From positions 28,340,667 through 28,404,666 of the forward strand of contig CP154956.1 in NCBI GenBank assembly GCA_039621445.1: a stretch of DNA of 64,000 bases, in the 5' to 3' direction. Below the pieces are notes generated by a model, which searched no databases, was not told the origin of the DNA, and saw only the letters and a list, made by a program, of their open reading frames with translations. The position numbers were made by a program, and so were the translations under genes. This DNA is from Euglena gracilis (lineage: Eukaryota; Euglenida; Euglenophyceae; Euglenales). This document shows positions 46,448 through 58,135 of the stretch, piece by piece (the stretch's first letter is position 1; each line of letters starts with the position of its first letter).

Positions 46448-48249
46448 TCACGCGCCGCCGCTCTGGAGGTCCACCCAGCGGGCCCGCAGCACGGCGCTGG
46501 GCCGGCGCGCCAGGGCGGGGTACGTGTTGCCCAGCTCGATCCACCGGCCCTCCCCCAGCGCCGCCACGCCGGCCCGCAGCGCCGCCCCCGGCCCGCCTCG
46601 CAGCCACCGCCCCGACCGCCGAGAGCCCCCTCCAGCGGATTTTGAGGACCCGGGGGAGGGGTCTGGACCCACCCACCCACCAATGCACCCACCAACCGGG
46701 GGCAGCAAAGGGGGGGGCCTCGAGGGGAACTCTTGGGGATCAATCTTGGGGTCCGAAACTATTTTTGAGCTTCGCACCAAAAATAGAGGAAACCCCTGCC
46801 TCCGGCGGGGTACCCACTCAGCCTGACCCCCCCCCCCATGGGGGGGCTCGGCTGGACCCTCCATTGAGTCACCAAACTGAAAAAATATGTTTTGGCAGGA
46901 AAATGAACTTCCACCATTAACAACTGCAATTTTTTTTTACCTGAGGCTTACCCCCCCCCTATGTCCAATGACCGGTAACCTCTGTCCTCTGACCGGGGGG
47001 GTGGTCGTTGGACATAGGGTAGTGACCAAAAAGGTGTCCTCTGACCGGGGGGGGTGGTCGTTGGACATGGGGTCAAAAGAAAGTTGGTGGGTACCCGGGT
47101 CCCTACCCACCCAAAAATGCCCAAATTTTCCCTTCCGGCGCTTTGCGCCGAAAATTTTGGGCAATTTTGACAAATTTTTGTCCAAAAAGTGTCAAAAATG
47201 GCATTTTGGCCAAATTTTGGCCAAATTTTGGGCAAAATTTTTGGTCCCGGCACTTCGCGCCGGGACCAAAAATTTGGTCAAACCTCCGAAAAGGTGTCCT
47301 CTGACCGGGGGGGTGGTCATTGGACATAGGGGGGTCGTTGGACATAGGGGGGGGGGGGGTAATTCTGTTTCTCGAGGAGAGAAAATTTGACTTTGATTGC
47401 CAGGGAAGCTAAACAGAGGCGATCTTCCAGTCGGACAGTTTTTCCTGCCGGCGCTTCTGTTAAAAAGCTGCACATTCCCAAAACCCTGTAATGATGCAAT
47501 ATGAATAATGTTATAATAACGCATGGTATAATAATAATACATAATATGATATAAAATAATGATTGCAGTGTTACACATTTTTTTTATTTCTCTTGAGTTT
47601 TGTGGGTGGGTACTCGACCCCAAGCCTCAAAGCCTATGTAGCCCATGGGCGGTGGAGCCCTGTCCCATACAGCATCTGCCGCAGGGTTTTGTTTAAATCC
47701 GAGGCCAGTTCTGTGAGAGAATTTTTCTCGATTTGCGATCATTGCCATTTGCCACTGAAACTCCAGCAAGGGGAAAGGGCCAGGTGGGTACCTACCCCCC
47801 CCCCCCAGGAAACTGTCACCTGACAGGTTGGCCAGTACCGGGGACCCTGGCAACTTCCTATACTGACAGGTTGGCCGGTACCGGGGACCCTGACAGTTTC
47901 CCGGGCGGGACCCTGACAGGTTCTCGGGCATGACAGTTTCCCGGGGGGGGGGGGTAGGTATATTACTTAACACTAACATAATTAATACCACACAAAATGC
48001 ACCACATAAAACGGTGTAATATACTCCGTAATACCATGCTATGTGTTAATTGAATAATGGCATACTTTGATGTGTAAGAAGAATTGTCCCCGACTGCGGC
48101 TCTCCAACGGATGAGGGGCCGGCCGCCTGCATCCTCAGCCGGGGTCCAGCCCTCCGTCTCTGGTTCCGGTTCAGACTTGCGGTGGGCGGCCCCGCCCGAC
48201 TGCCGGCGCTTGGCGGCCGGTCGTGTCTGGGGCAGACCGCCGCCGCCGA
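46448..48249 (-). CDS. Telobox-type Myb/SANT protein, C-terminal exons
   Basis: The last exon 46448-46596 reads ALRAGVAALGEGRWIELGNT, then YPALARRPSAVLRARWVDLQ, and stops at 46448-46450. The preceding exon 48127-48249 carries a basic stretch (PAAKRRQSGG) and ends EPETEGWTPAEDA. Joined in phase 1 they form one Myb repeat: W, acidic EED-like start, GxGxW second helix and R-x-x-x-x-L-x-x-RW recognition helix. That pattern is typical of the single C-terminal Myb of TRF/TRB-type telomere or promoter binders. The intron appears to be GC-AG (exon ends GCAG, next bases GCGGCC), since only that junction keeps frame. Upstream exons are unknown and may include part of the propeller-like gene. DNA-binding function is inferred from the fold. 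Confidence 0.6.
46955..47365. repeat. Uninterrupted copy of the GGTGTCCTCTGACC dispersed repeat
   Basis: Continuous counterpart of 32519-32660 plus 34312-34545. The point corresponding to the element-2 insertion is the single TACCCGGGTC at about 47092-47101, related to the duplicated CACCCGAGAC. It lies in the intron between the Myb exons. Confidence 0.8.
47235..47275. repeat. Perfect 17-bp-arm hairpin
   Basis: AAATTTTTGGTCCCGGC (47235-47251) and its exact complement (47259-47275) flank ACTTCGC. The tip matches a GC hairpin found at other sites (47136-47150, 52479-52493, 60889-60901). Confidence 0.92.
47380..48060. other. Intronic sequence with AT repeats and CTGACAGGTTGGCC repeats
   Basis: ATAATATAATAA-like words at 47500-47570. 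CTGACAGGTTGGCC(A/G)GTACC followed by GGGGACCCTG occurs twice at 47819-47890. No exon seen. Confidence 0.45.
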
Positions 48250-48649
48250 CTGCGTCATTGGATCATGAAACGGCCCCTGTGGTGCCTGTGGTGCCACCGA
48301 TGGGGGGGGGGAAATGATCCAGGTCCTTTGAACACGGGGGGGCAGGGGAACAACAATGGACCGTCAAAAAAAGCGAAACAAAATAAAATAAAATAAGCAA
48401 ATAAGCGTAAACAAACACAAAAAACGAAAATTGCATGAAAAATCCTTCCCCGGGATGTGTGCTTTCAACTGGGTGGGCATGGGGAAGGGGCGGGAGGTGA
48501 CGCGACCGCCTGCTGGGGCTGGCGGGCGGAACCTTGCGCTTCTCCGCCCCCGGGCTTGGCAGCACGGCCGCCGGGGAGGGTCCGCGGCACCGAAGCAGGG
48601 CCTGGTCGGGGGGTACGGCGGCGCAAACCGGGCCCCGGCCCGCCACCCC

Positions 48650-50248
48650 CACCCACCCCGCGACCCCGAACGCAACCCGGTCGCCTCGGGGGAAATGGGC
48701 AAATGACGCTGCTCGGGCACCAGCACCACTGGCAGTAGGTTGATGATCAACACGGCTTTCTGCACCGGCAGCACCACAGGTGCTGCCTCGGCCGCGGGGA
48801 GGGGCTGCGCAGCGTGGCGGTGCCCCCAGCGCCCTTTGGAGGCTCCGCTGGGGGCGGCTTGAAGGCGTAGAAGTCGGCCCAGGGGCGCGTCGCCAGGGCG
48901 CCTCTCGGCTTCCTGTCCCCAAACACATACGGCAGCATGATACCCCCAGGGGTGGAGCCAGGGCACCACACTGCTACAGTCCCCGGAGCCGGTCCCCCCC
49001 AAATCCAAACGGTCCCCCCGCCCCAAACGAGCGGCCCGCTGCGGAGGGTCGGCGGGGAAGCGGGCAGTTGGCTCAGCAGCAGCCGCCGGGCCTTGGCCTT
49101 GGCGGGGTCCAACAGCACGAAGTGCACCGCCCGCAGCCCCGGCCGGGGGACCTCCGCCACCAGCAGGCTGCCCCCGGACAACGGCACGATAATGCTGTCC
49201 CCGGCCCGTCCTCCGTTGTCGGCCCCGGGCTGCCGGTTTTGGTTCTGAGGCAGAGGAAGGGAGGTCGCCCACCTCAGACCGCCAGACACACAGCTGCTTG
49301 GGGAGAGAAACCTCCCGGGAGCGCTTGGGCTATACCATTGTATGCTGCCCAGGGGTAGTGCGGTCTGGCGAAATCAAAACAATTCTTCCATCCTGGCACA
49401 TTGAGCCAAAAACCCACAAGAAAAACGGAAATTTGCGTTGAAAAGAGGCTCATTTTCGACCCCGTTCGAGCATCAGACAGCCCTTGGCCGGACCTTGGGC
49501 AAAGGGTGGTCCTCAAGGGGCTGGGTCTGAGACGATGGGCGTTACAGCACCCCATTCAGCTGGCCAGGGCGGCAATCCCCAGGCTGGCCAACGGAAAAAA
49601 ACAGCCGCCCGGCCCCGCCACGGAGTCGGCACCGTCACCTCCTGCTTCCCGTCGAACAACCGCACGCGGTCCGGCTGCGCCGTGCAGAGCAGGTTGGGGC
49701 CATATCACCGGCTTCCTTGCCCTCCTTTGTCTCTCAGGAAAAAAACACATGCCCCCCTCCCAAGGTTGGGCCGCACACGCCTTCAGCAGTGTGGCATGGC
49801 TGGGGCCGAACGCCGTCGGGGCCCCCCACGGCCCGAGGGCCAGCGTCCGCTGCACCGCCAGCGTGGCGAGGTCCACCACGGTGCACGTGGCGGGGCGGGG
49901 GGAGTCCGCAGGGGAGACGGTGAAGGCGAAGAACTCGCTGTCCGCGGGCCGCAGCACGTGGGGGCAGGGCGCCGCCGGGGCTCGCGAGGCAGACGTTGTG
50001 GGCCCTGGGGCTGGCGGTTTTGGCTGCCATTGCCGAACACCAAACCAAGAGGGGGCATGATTTTGGGTGTCTTGGGTGTGGTGCATACCATCAACCCTTT
50101 CGTTGCCGCGAAACAATATTTGACCAGCTGTTAAAAGACCTCGGCTCCATGTGGAGGGTCTGCTTCAATTCAAGCTGGCACCAATGACTAACCGCAAACG
50201 AGTCATCCGTGTCTATGGGCGGGAGGGCAAGAGGGGCTCATCACCATT

Positions 50249-50297
<49 letters not shown>

Positions 50298-51023
50298 CAT
50301 CGCTGGGGCACAAGAAAAAAGTGGCTCTGAGCCAGTGGCGCAAGAGCAGTGTGCTCTCCCTTTCCATGGGGAGAAGTAGCACCAAGTCTACGCTCTGCAC
50401 AAACGCTCCTGGGGATTGGGCGGTAAGCGTAAAAATCTCAGCACATTCAATGAAAAATCCACAGGAAAAGAGGTCATATTTCGACAAAACAGGTCAACTT
50501 CGGACTTCGGGGGAAAAATGATTTTTGTTATGAGCACTGCGCCATCCAGTTGTGGAAGCTGCTGCGATGAAACCCACCGGATTTCCCAACATACTGGAGG
50601 CGGAAGCTTTCCTTGTCGCAACTGCAAATGCAACTGCAAGTTTCAAGTGCAAGGGCGTTCATTCCTGTGCTGCGAAATTTGGGAGTTAAGGTGGACATGG
50701 GAAGGGACTTTTCCGAACGCAACACTTCCGACACACCGGACAGGCCAGACCGGCGCGAGCTCAGGCCGGCGACCCCCTGCCTGGAACTGCTCGGAGGCAG
50801 TGGCAACCCCGACGGTGTGGACCTCCGCCTCCCCCACCCGCCAGCACACCAGCCGCCGACCCTTCGCCCCCACCGCCCCCACAACGCCCACCACCACGTC
50901 CGCTGCCACAAACTGGGGCAATGGCTCTGCCTCCAGGGCGGGGGTCGGCAGGGAGGCGGCGTGCCCGGGGCGACTGCGGGTGGACCGCGTGACGGAGGGG
51001 CCGGAGGCGGACATTTGTGTGTC

Positions 51024-51084
<61 letters not shown>

Positions 51085-53250
51085 ATACACACATATATAC
51101 ATACACATACACATACACATGCGCACCATGCGTGTGCAGGAGGACGAGTGTCGATATCTGAGCGACTTGGGGTTGACGTGTGCATTTGTGTGGTTGCGGG
51201 GTAAGTCAGTTGAAGTGCCAGGACGGCCACAAAAACCACAGGAACGCCCGGCAAGGCATCTCTGCCGGAGCGGCAGCCTTCTCAGGCTCCGGCAGCGCGG
51301 CTCGGCGAACCGGCCGGCGCGGGGTTGGAGAGGGGGTGGGGTCCGCCGGACTTGGGTGGCACGCCCCAACAACCGGAAACACCCAGAACAGAATCGCCCC
51401 CTTTGTGGAGCTTTCCAGTGGTTGATAACTACCCCCTGGCAGTTGCCACCGGATAAGTCAGCAAATGCAAACCTGGGTGTCAAATTCCTGGGGAGGCCTT
51501 CCACAGGACTTTCCAATGTGAAAAAGTCAGCCAGTATGGGCCCAAGGGGACAACCTCCCGGGGAGGGCGTAGGTCACAGATGATGGATGACCCATGTTTT
51601 AGATAGGCGATCCCCACAGCCAGCTTGCCATTGCCGTGGACTTTCCGTTCAAGCGTGCACGCGGGCAGTTTTCCATCAGTCGGGGCTGTCCCCATGGGGT
51701 GGAGCTTGCAAGGCGGTGGCGGTGGGCCTTCGAGTGGCGGGGGACTGTTGGCGGCCTCCGCCTCCGCCTCCGCCTCGCTGGGAGGCGCCGTGGCGGAGGC
51801 GGGCAGGGTTGGGGGCGGGCTGAGGGCAGGGTTTCTGTGCGAAACTCCCATGGGGGGGGGGCGACCGTCCATAGCAGGCGCGGCCCCCCATGGCAGGGGT
51901 TGGGTTTGGGGCTGGGCTGCCCAGGCCAATCACCATCCCGACCGGAAAAGATGGGAACGAACCGGGTGGACGAGTGCTTGACTTGCCAGAATATGGTTAA
52001 GAACCAGGGGTGGAGCTTAACCCCCCCAAAAATAAGGACCTGGGTCTTATTTCTGGGTCCGTTGCTGGAAACCTCCAGGGGGGGGGGTCGAATTTTGGGG
52101 GGATCTTATTTCCAGTTTTTTTCTTGACCGACCCGGCCCCCCCAAAAAACATCATTTTTCAGGTTCCCGGGAACAGTAAGACTTTTCCTTCGGCGCTTCG
52201 CATCATCTGTAAATTGTAAATTGCTGTATGTTGACATTAACCTTTTTTTTTGCACTTCAAAATCTGAAATTTTTTGAAATTTCATCGCTTTGTGTTTGAA
52301 ATTGGGGTTTTGGCAATTTTTTTTTCAAGTGAAAATTTTGCCGTCCCCGGCACTTCGCGCCGTCAGAGGGGGTTTTATATTCGGATTTTTATTCCGCCGA
52401 CCCAGAGAGGGTATTATTTTTTGGGGGTCTACTTGGGGGGGGGTTCGAAAAGGAAATTCTTGACTGCAAATAAAAAACCGGCGCTTCGCGCCGAAAAGAA
52501 AAAAAATTACGCTATTTTGGTGGTGCACTGGATGCAAAAATCATCAGTATCTCACCAAATCAGGCTTCAAAAAAATACCAATATTTCAGTATTTCCAGAA
52601 TTTTGAGAAATTTCTCTAAGAAAACGCACACAAAGAAAGCCTCCCCGAGAAGACCTTTAAAAAGATGGGTAAGAACCGGGGGTGGTTGTTCTTGGACAAG
52701 GGTGGCCCTTAGACAAGGGAGAGGGGAGGTCAGATGTGTTCTACAGCCACCCGTCCCACAGCCCAACCTGCCCCCACAGGGAGGTTGGAAGGCTTCTCCC
52801 CCAAAACCGGCCAAAAACTTCCGGGGGTGCGACCTCCTCACAAGGAAGCCTGGGAGAGGAACGGCAGGGGAGTGGTGGTCTGCAGCACGAAACGGTTCCA
52901 CGGGGCAGCGGTGGCGGTGGGGGAGGCTGGCGGTGGGGCCCACAGTTGCACGGCGGGGCCGATGAGGGCGAGGACGTTGCCGTTGGGGAGCTGTAGGGCG
53001 TCGGAGGCGGACCCGGGGATGAGCCCGCAGTGGGCGGTGCACAGCGTCCAGACAGCGGGCGGGGGGCCGCAGCGACACGCACAGCGGCACAGTTGCACGC
53101 ACTGCAAACATACCATGTGCACTGGTTGGCAATGGCTACCACTGTTTGTCCACATGAGTGTCTGCTTGCAAGTGTGCGCATCATTTGTGTGTGTGTGCAT
53201 GTGGGTGTGGGTGAGGGTGGGTGGGTGGGTGTGTTCGAGCTTGTGCGGGC

Positions 53251-53284
<34 letters not shown>

Positions 53285-56211
53285 GGGGGGGGGGGTGACG
53301 GCGTGGGTCCGACCCACACCTGCAGGCTCCCCGTGCAGGTGGCAGGCGCTCCGGCCGCTCCCCCCGGTTGCCCTGGCGCCGCGCAGCCAGCACCGGGTGC
53401 GGCGCCAGCGTCCCCGCCAACACCAGCGTCTCGCGCTCCCCCGCCACTGCCGCCGCCCCCTCCCCGGCGTCGATCAGCCGCCGCACGGCGGGGAACGGCA
53501 GGGGGACGGGGGGCAGGGCGACCTCGAAGGGGGGCCGCTGCGCCTGGTGGAGGTACAGGCGGGGGCCCGGGCCGGGGGAGGACGACGCGGCGGGGGATGG
53601 GTCCGGTGGGATGGCGGCGGGGGGACCCGTTGAGACAACCCTGCTTCCCGGCAGCGTCCAATCGAGCTGTCTGCTGGCTGCTGAGAATGCACCAAGCGGC
53701 CTTGCCTCACCCTGAAGGGCACCCGGAAGGGGAGGGTGGCTCTCCGGTTTGCCCACAGTGCCATGGCAAAAGCGACGGTGGGTGTACCAGGTGGCAGTGA
53801 TCGCACTCTCTGGTCACCCCTACCCAAGCACTGGCATGGACTGGCTCATTGATTCTGAGCCTGGCAGGAAGCAGCGAAAAGGAGTTGCCTTCAAAAAAAA
53901 GGGGGTCGAAAATCCGGTCTGAAGCACTATTTCTCATTGCCCATCACATTCCGAAGATTGTGAACATCCTTTTGGTTCCTCCCATAAACTGGTAAAGGGG
54001 AAACGGCTGGGTGTCCAAGACCCCTCACCTCAGCGCAGGGTCAACGAAATTCTGAATTCAACGTAAACACAGGATGGGTGTGCACCTGATTGTCAACTTG
54101 AGGTAAACGCAGGTTTCAGGAACGCCCAGGCTCCAAGGGCCCTCCCGGGCGGAGGTGTCCCACTCGTGCCGCTCTGCCACGTACAGCGCCAGCCCGCTGC
54201 GGCACACGAGGGCGGCCGGCACCGCCCGGCCGGTGTCGTCCGTGACCTCCGTCGCGAAGTCGTCGTAGCACCGCAGCCGCACGTCCTCCGCTTCCGGCAG
54301 CGGCAGCGGGTCCCGGCACAGCACGAGGGGGACGAACGGCTGCGTGTCGAGGGCCGCGGCGTGGGGCTTGGCGCACGACAGGCACGTCCCGGCCCGGCCG
54401 AGCTCGGTGCTGGCCAGCCGCTCCTCGCCCACCACGAGGCCCTCGCTGGCACGCCGCGGCATTTTCCCAACCAGGAAACCAGGAGGAACCTTGTGTAACA
54501 GCGCGCGGACATTGCGTGCATGCATGTGTGCTTGCGTGCGTGCGTGCATGCGTGCGTGCGTGTGTGCGTGCGTGTGTGCGTGCATGCGTGCATGTGTCTG
54601 TGTGCGCAAGGTACAGATGTGTCGGTGTGATCATAAATTGTCCCCGCATCTTGTGTTTCAGGAGTGGGCGTGAATTCCAAACACCGCGTCGTGGTTTTGG
54701 GCGGTGGATGCCATCGGTTGAAAAATGGATGGGTGGGTGATTCTGTCGTGAAATGGGCTCAAGGGAACTGTTTGTCTCTTGGATGAAGCCGCGCCGCGAT
54801 TCGTGTACACGGCTCCGGGTGGCTCATCAGTCAGCTCCGTCAGCCGGCGGAACACGGAGGTGGCCGCCTCGCAGCGCGCTATGAGCTGGAGGGCGTTGGT
54901 GGTGTGGTGGCGGGAAGGGGCCGGGAAGGGCATGGCCGGGGGGATGGCCGGTGGCAGGGTGGGGGCAGTTTGGTTTTATTTTGGGGTGGTTGGCCACATT
55001 ATGCACAGCCCAGGGTTCGACGCAAAGCCGACGGGAGACCTGGACACCCCGCCCTTTCCCTCTCCCTACCTGATCCAAGGACGCCCTCCGCAAAGGGCGC
55101 TGAAAATCCTCCACACCAGGATTTTTTGATTCCCTGGGGGCATCGGAGGGTTTGATATAACCGGTGGGGGGGGGGTCGAACCCCCCATTCCAGTCCCGGA
55201 GGTGGGGGACACCCCCTCCTGTACAATGGTCCAGGTCCAGGTGACTGTTTCCCCCTCAAGATCAGCCAAAATGCCATGTTGGACACTTTTTTGGGCAAAA
55301 AAAAAGTAATTTAACTTTATCTTACAAAAAATGTAATTTATCTTTAACTTATAAAAAAATCAAGAATTTTGAAGCGAAACACCGGAGGAAAATTTTGACC
55401 TTTTTGGGGAGCCCCAGGTTCCCCCGGGTTGGTCTGGACCCCCCCAGAGGCAGAGGCAGGAGGGGGGTGTGGTCCAGACCCCCCACCTCTGGTCAGGATG
55501 GGGCTGGGGGCTCCTCCAACCCGTACACCCTATTACATATCGAACCCCCCCCAAGAAAGAGGTTCTTCACCCCCTGTCCAAAGGGGGGGAATTCGAATTT
55601 GCGTGGCATCTCTATCACATCTCAGGCTCGATCAGATCATTTCAAATTGACTACATACAACACTTAAGCATCCTCTGGAGTGTGCACATTAGCAAATAGA
55701 ACTCAGTGCTAAAGGTTGGCAGGGTCAGGGACAGGCCATCCCCCAATGTTGTACAACAGGCGGAGGATCCGTTGGGTCCTGCCACCTTCGTCCCGAACAT
55801 CAAAGGAGTGCAATCAGGCCGCATGAAGGGCCGGACTCAACAACCCTGTGCTCCAGGACCCCACCCGAATATGCCACGCTACAACAAGTTTGCGGTACTG
55901 CTGAGTATGAAAGCGGTCGGATTGACGACTGTTGACAACAATTGACAACCATCACCACACCACCGACAGTACCAGCCTCCGAGCCCAGTCGACCCTCACC
56001 CACCACCCACATGGCTTCTGCGATTCCCATGGTGGGGGGCAGGGCAGTTGTCACGGCGTCAAAGGTGCCCGGGGCGGGACTGCTGCTGCACCGCCTGCCG
56101 CACGCTGCGCGACACCAGCTGCAGCCGCTGGAGGTCCGGCACCGCGCAGCACGCGAGGACGGGGAGGGCCGTCGCCTCCGCGGTCAACACGTGCCACGCC
56201 GGCGCTGCCAT
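48650..56211 (-). CDS. F-box-like N-terminus with propeller-like blocks
   Basis: Candidate start at ATG 56211: MAAPAWHVLTAEATALPVLA, then AVPDLQRLQLVSRSVRQAV, an F-box-like Leu-Pro...Leu...Leu-x-x-Val-Ser-Arg pattern. Exons follow at 54811-54885 (LIARCEAATSVFRRLTELT), 54109 to about 54460 (CLSCAKPHAAALD, then LVCRSGLALYVAERHEW), 53320 to about 53670 (GPRLYLHQAQRPPFEVALPP), 52842 to about 53070 (SDALQLPNGNVLALIGPAVQ-LW), 51618-51777, about 50784-51014, about 49779-50006 (CTVVDLATLAVQRTLALGPW), about 49610-49700 (LLCTAQPDRVRLFDGKQEV) and about 48650-49270 (SGPLVWGGGTVWIWGG, then WADFYAFKPPP). Repeated short beta-strand blocks of this type suggest a propeller that would present substrates if the F-box joins an SCF ligase. 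An ATG at 51014 (MSASGPSVTRSTRS) directly after a CA tract with no nearby acceptor could start a separate gene, so this may be two. Confidence 0.5.
49375..49525. repeat. Dispersed repeat shared with 35505-35825
   Basis: GGCACATTGAGCCAAAAACC...AAAAACGG...GACCCCGTTC...CCTTGGCCGGACC...CTCAAGGGG parallels 35570-35825. A shorter copy is at 50430-50500. Confidence 0.6.
50243..50296. repeat. (ATC)n microsatellite
   Basis: About 17 ATC units in an intron of the F-box/propeller-like gene. Confidence 0.97.
51026..51120. repeat. (CA)n microsatellite
   Basis: A long CA tract immediately 5' (coding sense) of the exon ending at 51014. Confidence 0.97.
52010..52620. other. Intronic, with GGCGC-TTC-GCGCC hairpins
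   Basis: CCGGCACTTCGCGCCG near 52348 and CGGCGCTTCGCGCCG at 52479-52493, set in A-rich sequence. No exon. Confidence 0.6.
53188..53281. repeat. (GT)n microsatellite
   Basis: GT/GGGT units lie just beyond the 3' end (coding sense) of the exon beginning at 53320. Confidence 0.95.
54514..54608. repeat. GTGC microsatellite
   Basis: A tract of TGCG/TGCA/TGTG units upstream (coding sense) of the exon at 54109-54460. Confidence 0.95.
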
Positions 56212-56219
56212 GCCGCGCG

Positions 56220-58130
56220 GGGGCGCAGTGTGGCACAGGGACTGGCTGGCTGGGGTGGCCACTGCAGCTGGGGGAGCCCCCCTCTCCGAGCAAACCATGT
56301 GCCAACGCCAGCACGCAAGCACGCAGGTTTGGACAAATGGAAGCTCTTCTCCGGGAGGGAGCACAGCCAGCCTCTGGCACGGGAGCTGCGGGCTGTTGGA
56401 GGCTGCACTGGCGGCGTTAGAGGTGGAGCCTTCAGGTCTGTGGGTGGAGGGGGGGGGGGGCTGGCACAGAACCGGAACAGAGGGCAAGGACCGGCGCAGT
56501 GGAAGCAGGAGCTGGGCCTCTCTGCCCTGAGCCCTGGATCCCCCATACCCCAATGCCCGTGCCACGAATGGTGGGAGGCCGACGTTGCCTATGCCGGCCG
56601 AAAGTGGGATCGACTGGCCGGAGAGCCCGCTCTCCATGCTGCAGGCTGGAGAGCCCATTTCACAAGTTGTAACATTGGTCTTTTTGAGACGTGCAGCCAT
56701 CTGATCCTGCATCGCTGTTCAGGCTCACCCGGACAAGAATTTGTGACCGATTGGCCGGGGGTTTGGTGAAATGCAGTCAAAATCTTCCCCACCTCCAGCC
56801 TGAAGCACCAGTCAATAAATAGACTGCAATGAACCGCAGCGAGGATTTCAAAGCAGAAGGCCGCAGAGGGGCCAAACATCGGACCTCAATCCCATGTGGG
56901 GTGGCCATCAGGCCACCCCACACCCGGAGCACACTGAGAAGGCCAGCAGAGGTCAGCAGGGGAGCGGAGGGATGAGTGAACCCACTGCAACGGAAGAACC
57001 CCCCGCTGGAGAAATGGGTGAGAGAGCCATTCCCCAAAGGGGAAGGTGACGCAAGGCAGCGCGGGGCTCGAACGCATCAAACCACGATGGGATGGGACCC
57101 CGGCAATGGCAGTTACCTCTGGCCAGGGCGGGGAGGGGGGAAAGTGGGGGGAGGCCAGGACCTCCTCCCCCCCCCCCCCGCCTGCTGCCTGGGGGGCGCA
57201 GCGCAGTGGTGCAGAGGGAGCAGTGCAGGGCTACCGATGGGCCGTCGGTGCCGAGGTAAGCCAGGCAACAAAGCACAGAGAGTGTGGTGTGACGTGAGGT
57301 AGGGCCAGGGAGGTGGGCTTCAATTTGAGATTGACAGTATTGTGAGAAGGAACAACAAGGGCCGGTGGCTATAATCCAACCAGGGAATTTCTTGAGGACC
57401 CCCCCCCCCCCCGACAGGGGTCTAGCCGGCCGGCTGAAAAAAGGTGCCGGCTGGAAGAAAGTGCTGGGGGCGACCCTCTCAGGGGGGGAGTCCTACTGGC
57501 TCCCAGGTTGGACCAGATAATAACCTGAAAAGGGTAACCCCCCCCCACAAAATCCAGCTTGGTTGCTGTGGGATTTTTGTTGAGAGTTCCTTTAGAAATC
57601 TCATCAAAATGGAGGTGTCACTGTACCGCCCTTGGCGGCCGTTTATTTGAACCGTGCAATTCTATTAGGGTGTGGGGGGTTACCTCATCACTTCGCTGGT
57701 GATCTCAGCGTGCCTTCCCTTGCTCGGGGAATTAATTTCGACAAATTGCTAAATATGAAGCATCGTTCCCATCAAAACCATTTTGTTGGCTGAAGGATGG
57801 TTCGTGATCACAAAAAGAGCGTCGGTCAGGGGTGTCAAACATGCCACTCAGGGAATTTGGCAAATTGGGGCTGTTCTATGGGGGCTTCTGTACAAAACTT
57901 TCACCAAAGTAAAAGATAAAACCCCCCAAACCCCTCAAACACACCCTGGTGAGATCTGCTGGCTGACTGCGGGGGCAGGGTCTGCTCTTTAAGAAATTGT
58001 CTGATGGGGGAAACCACAATATGGAAGAACCAAAAGGAGGGCTTCGCTTCAGTCGAAAGGGAGGCCACTTCAGGACCTGGGCTGGTCGGACCCCACGCCG
58101 TTCTTTTGTACAGAGGAGGGGGAGGCTGTG
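56220..58130. other. Intergenic spacer between F-box-like and knuckle-repeat genes
   Basis: No convincing exon. A minus-strand Cys-containing frame near 57190-57290 is short and unsupported. The promoter of the F-box-like gene and the 3' end of the knuckle gene should lie here. Confidence 0.4.
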
Positions 58131-58135
58131 GGTCG

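Noticed and set aside
47192-47623. Minus-strand frames in the 47.2-47.6 kb region
   Set aside because: They lie in a dispersed repeat inside the Myb intron and have no splice support.
57030-57130. tRNA gene on the minus strand (GTTCGAGCCCCGC resembles a B box)
   Set aside because: No matching acceptor stem or A box could be found about 70 bases upstream.
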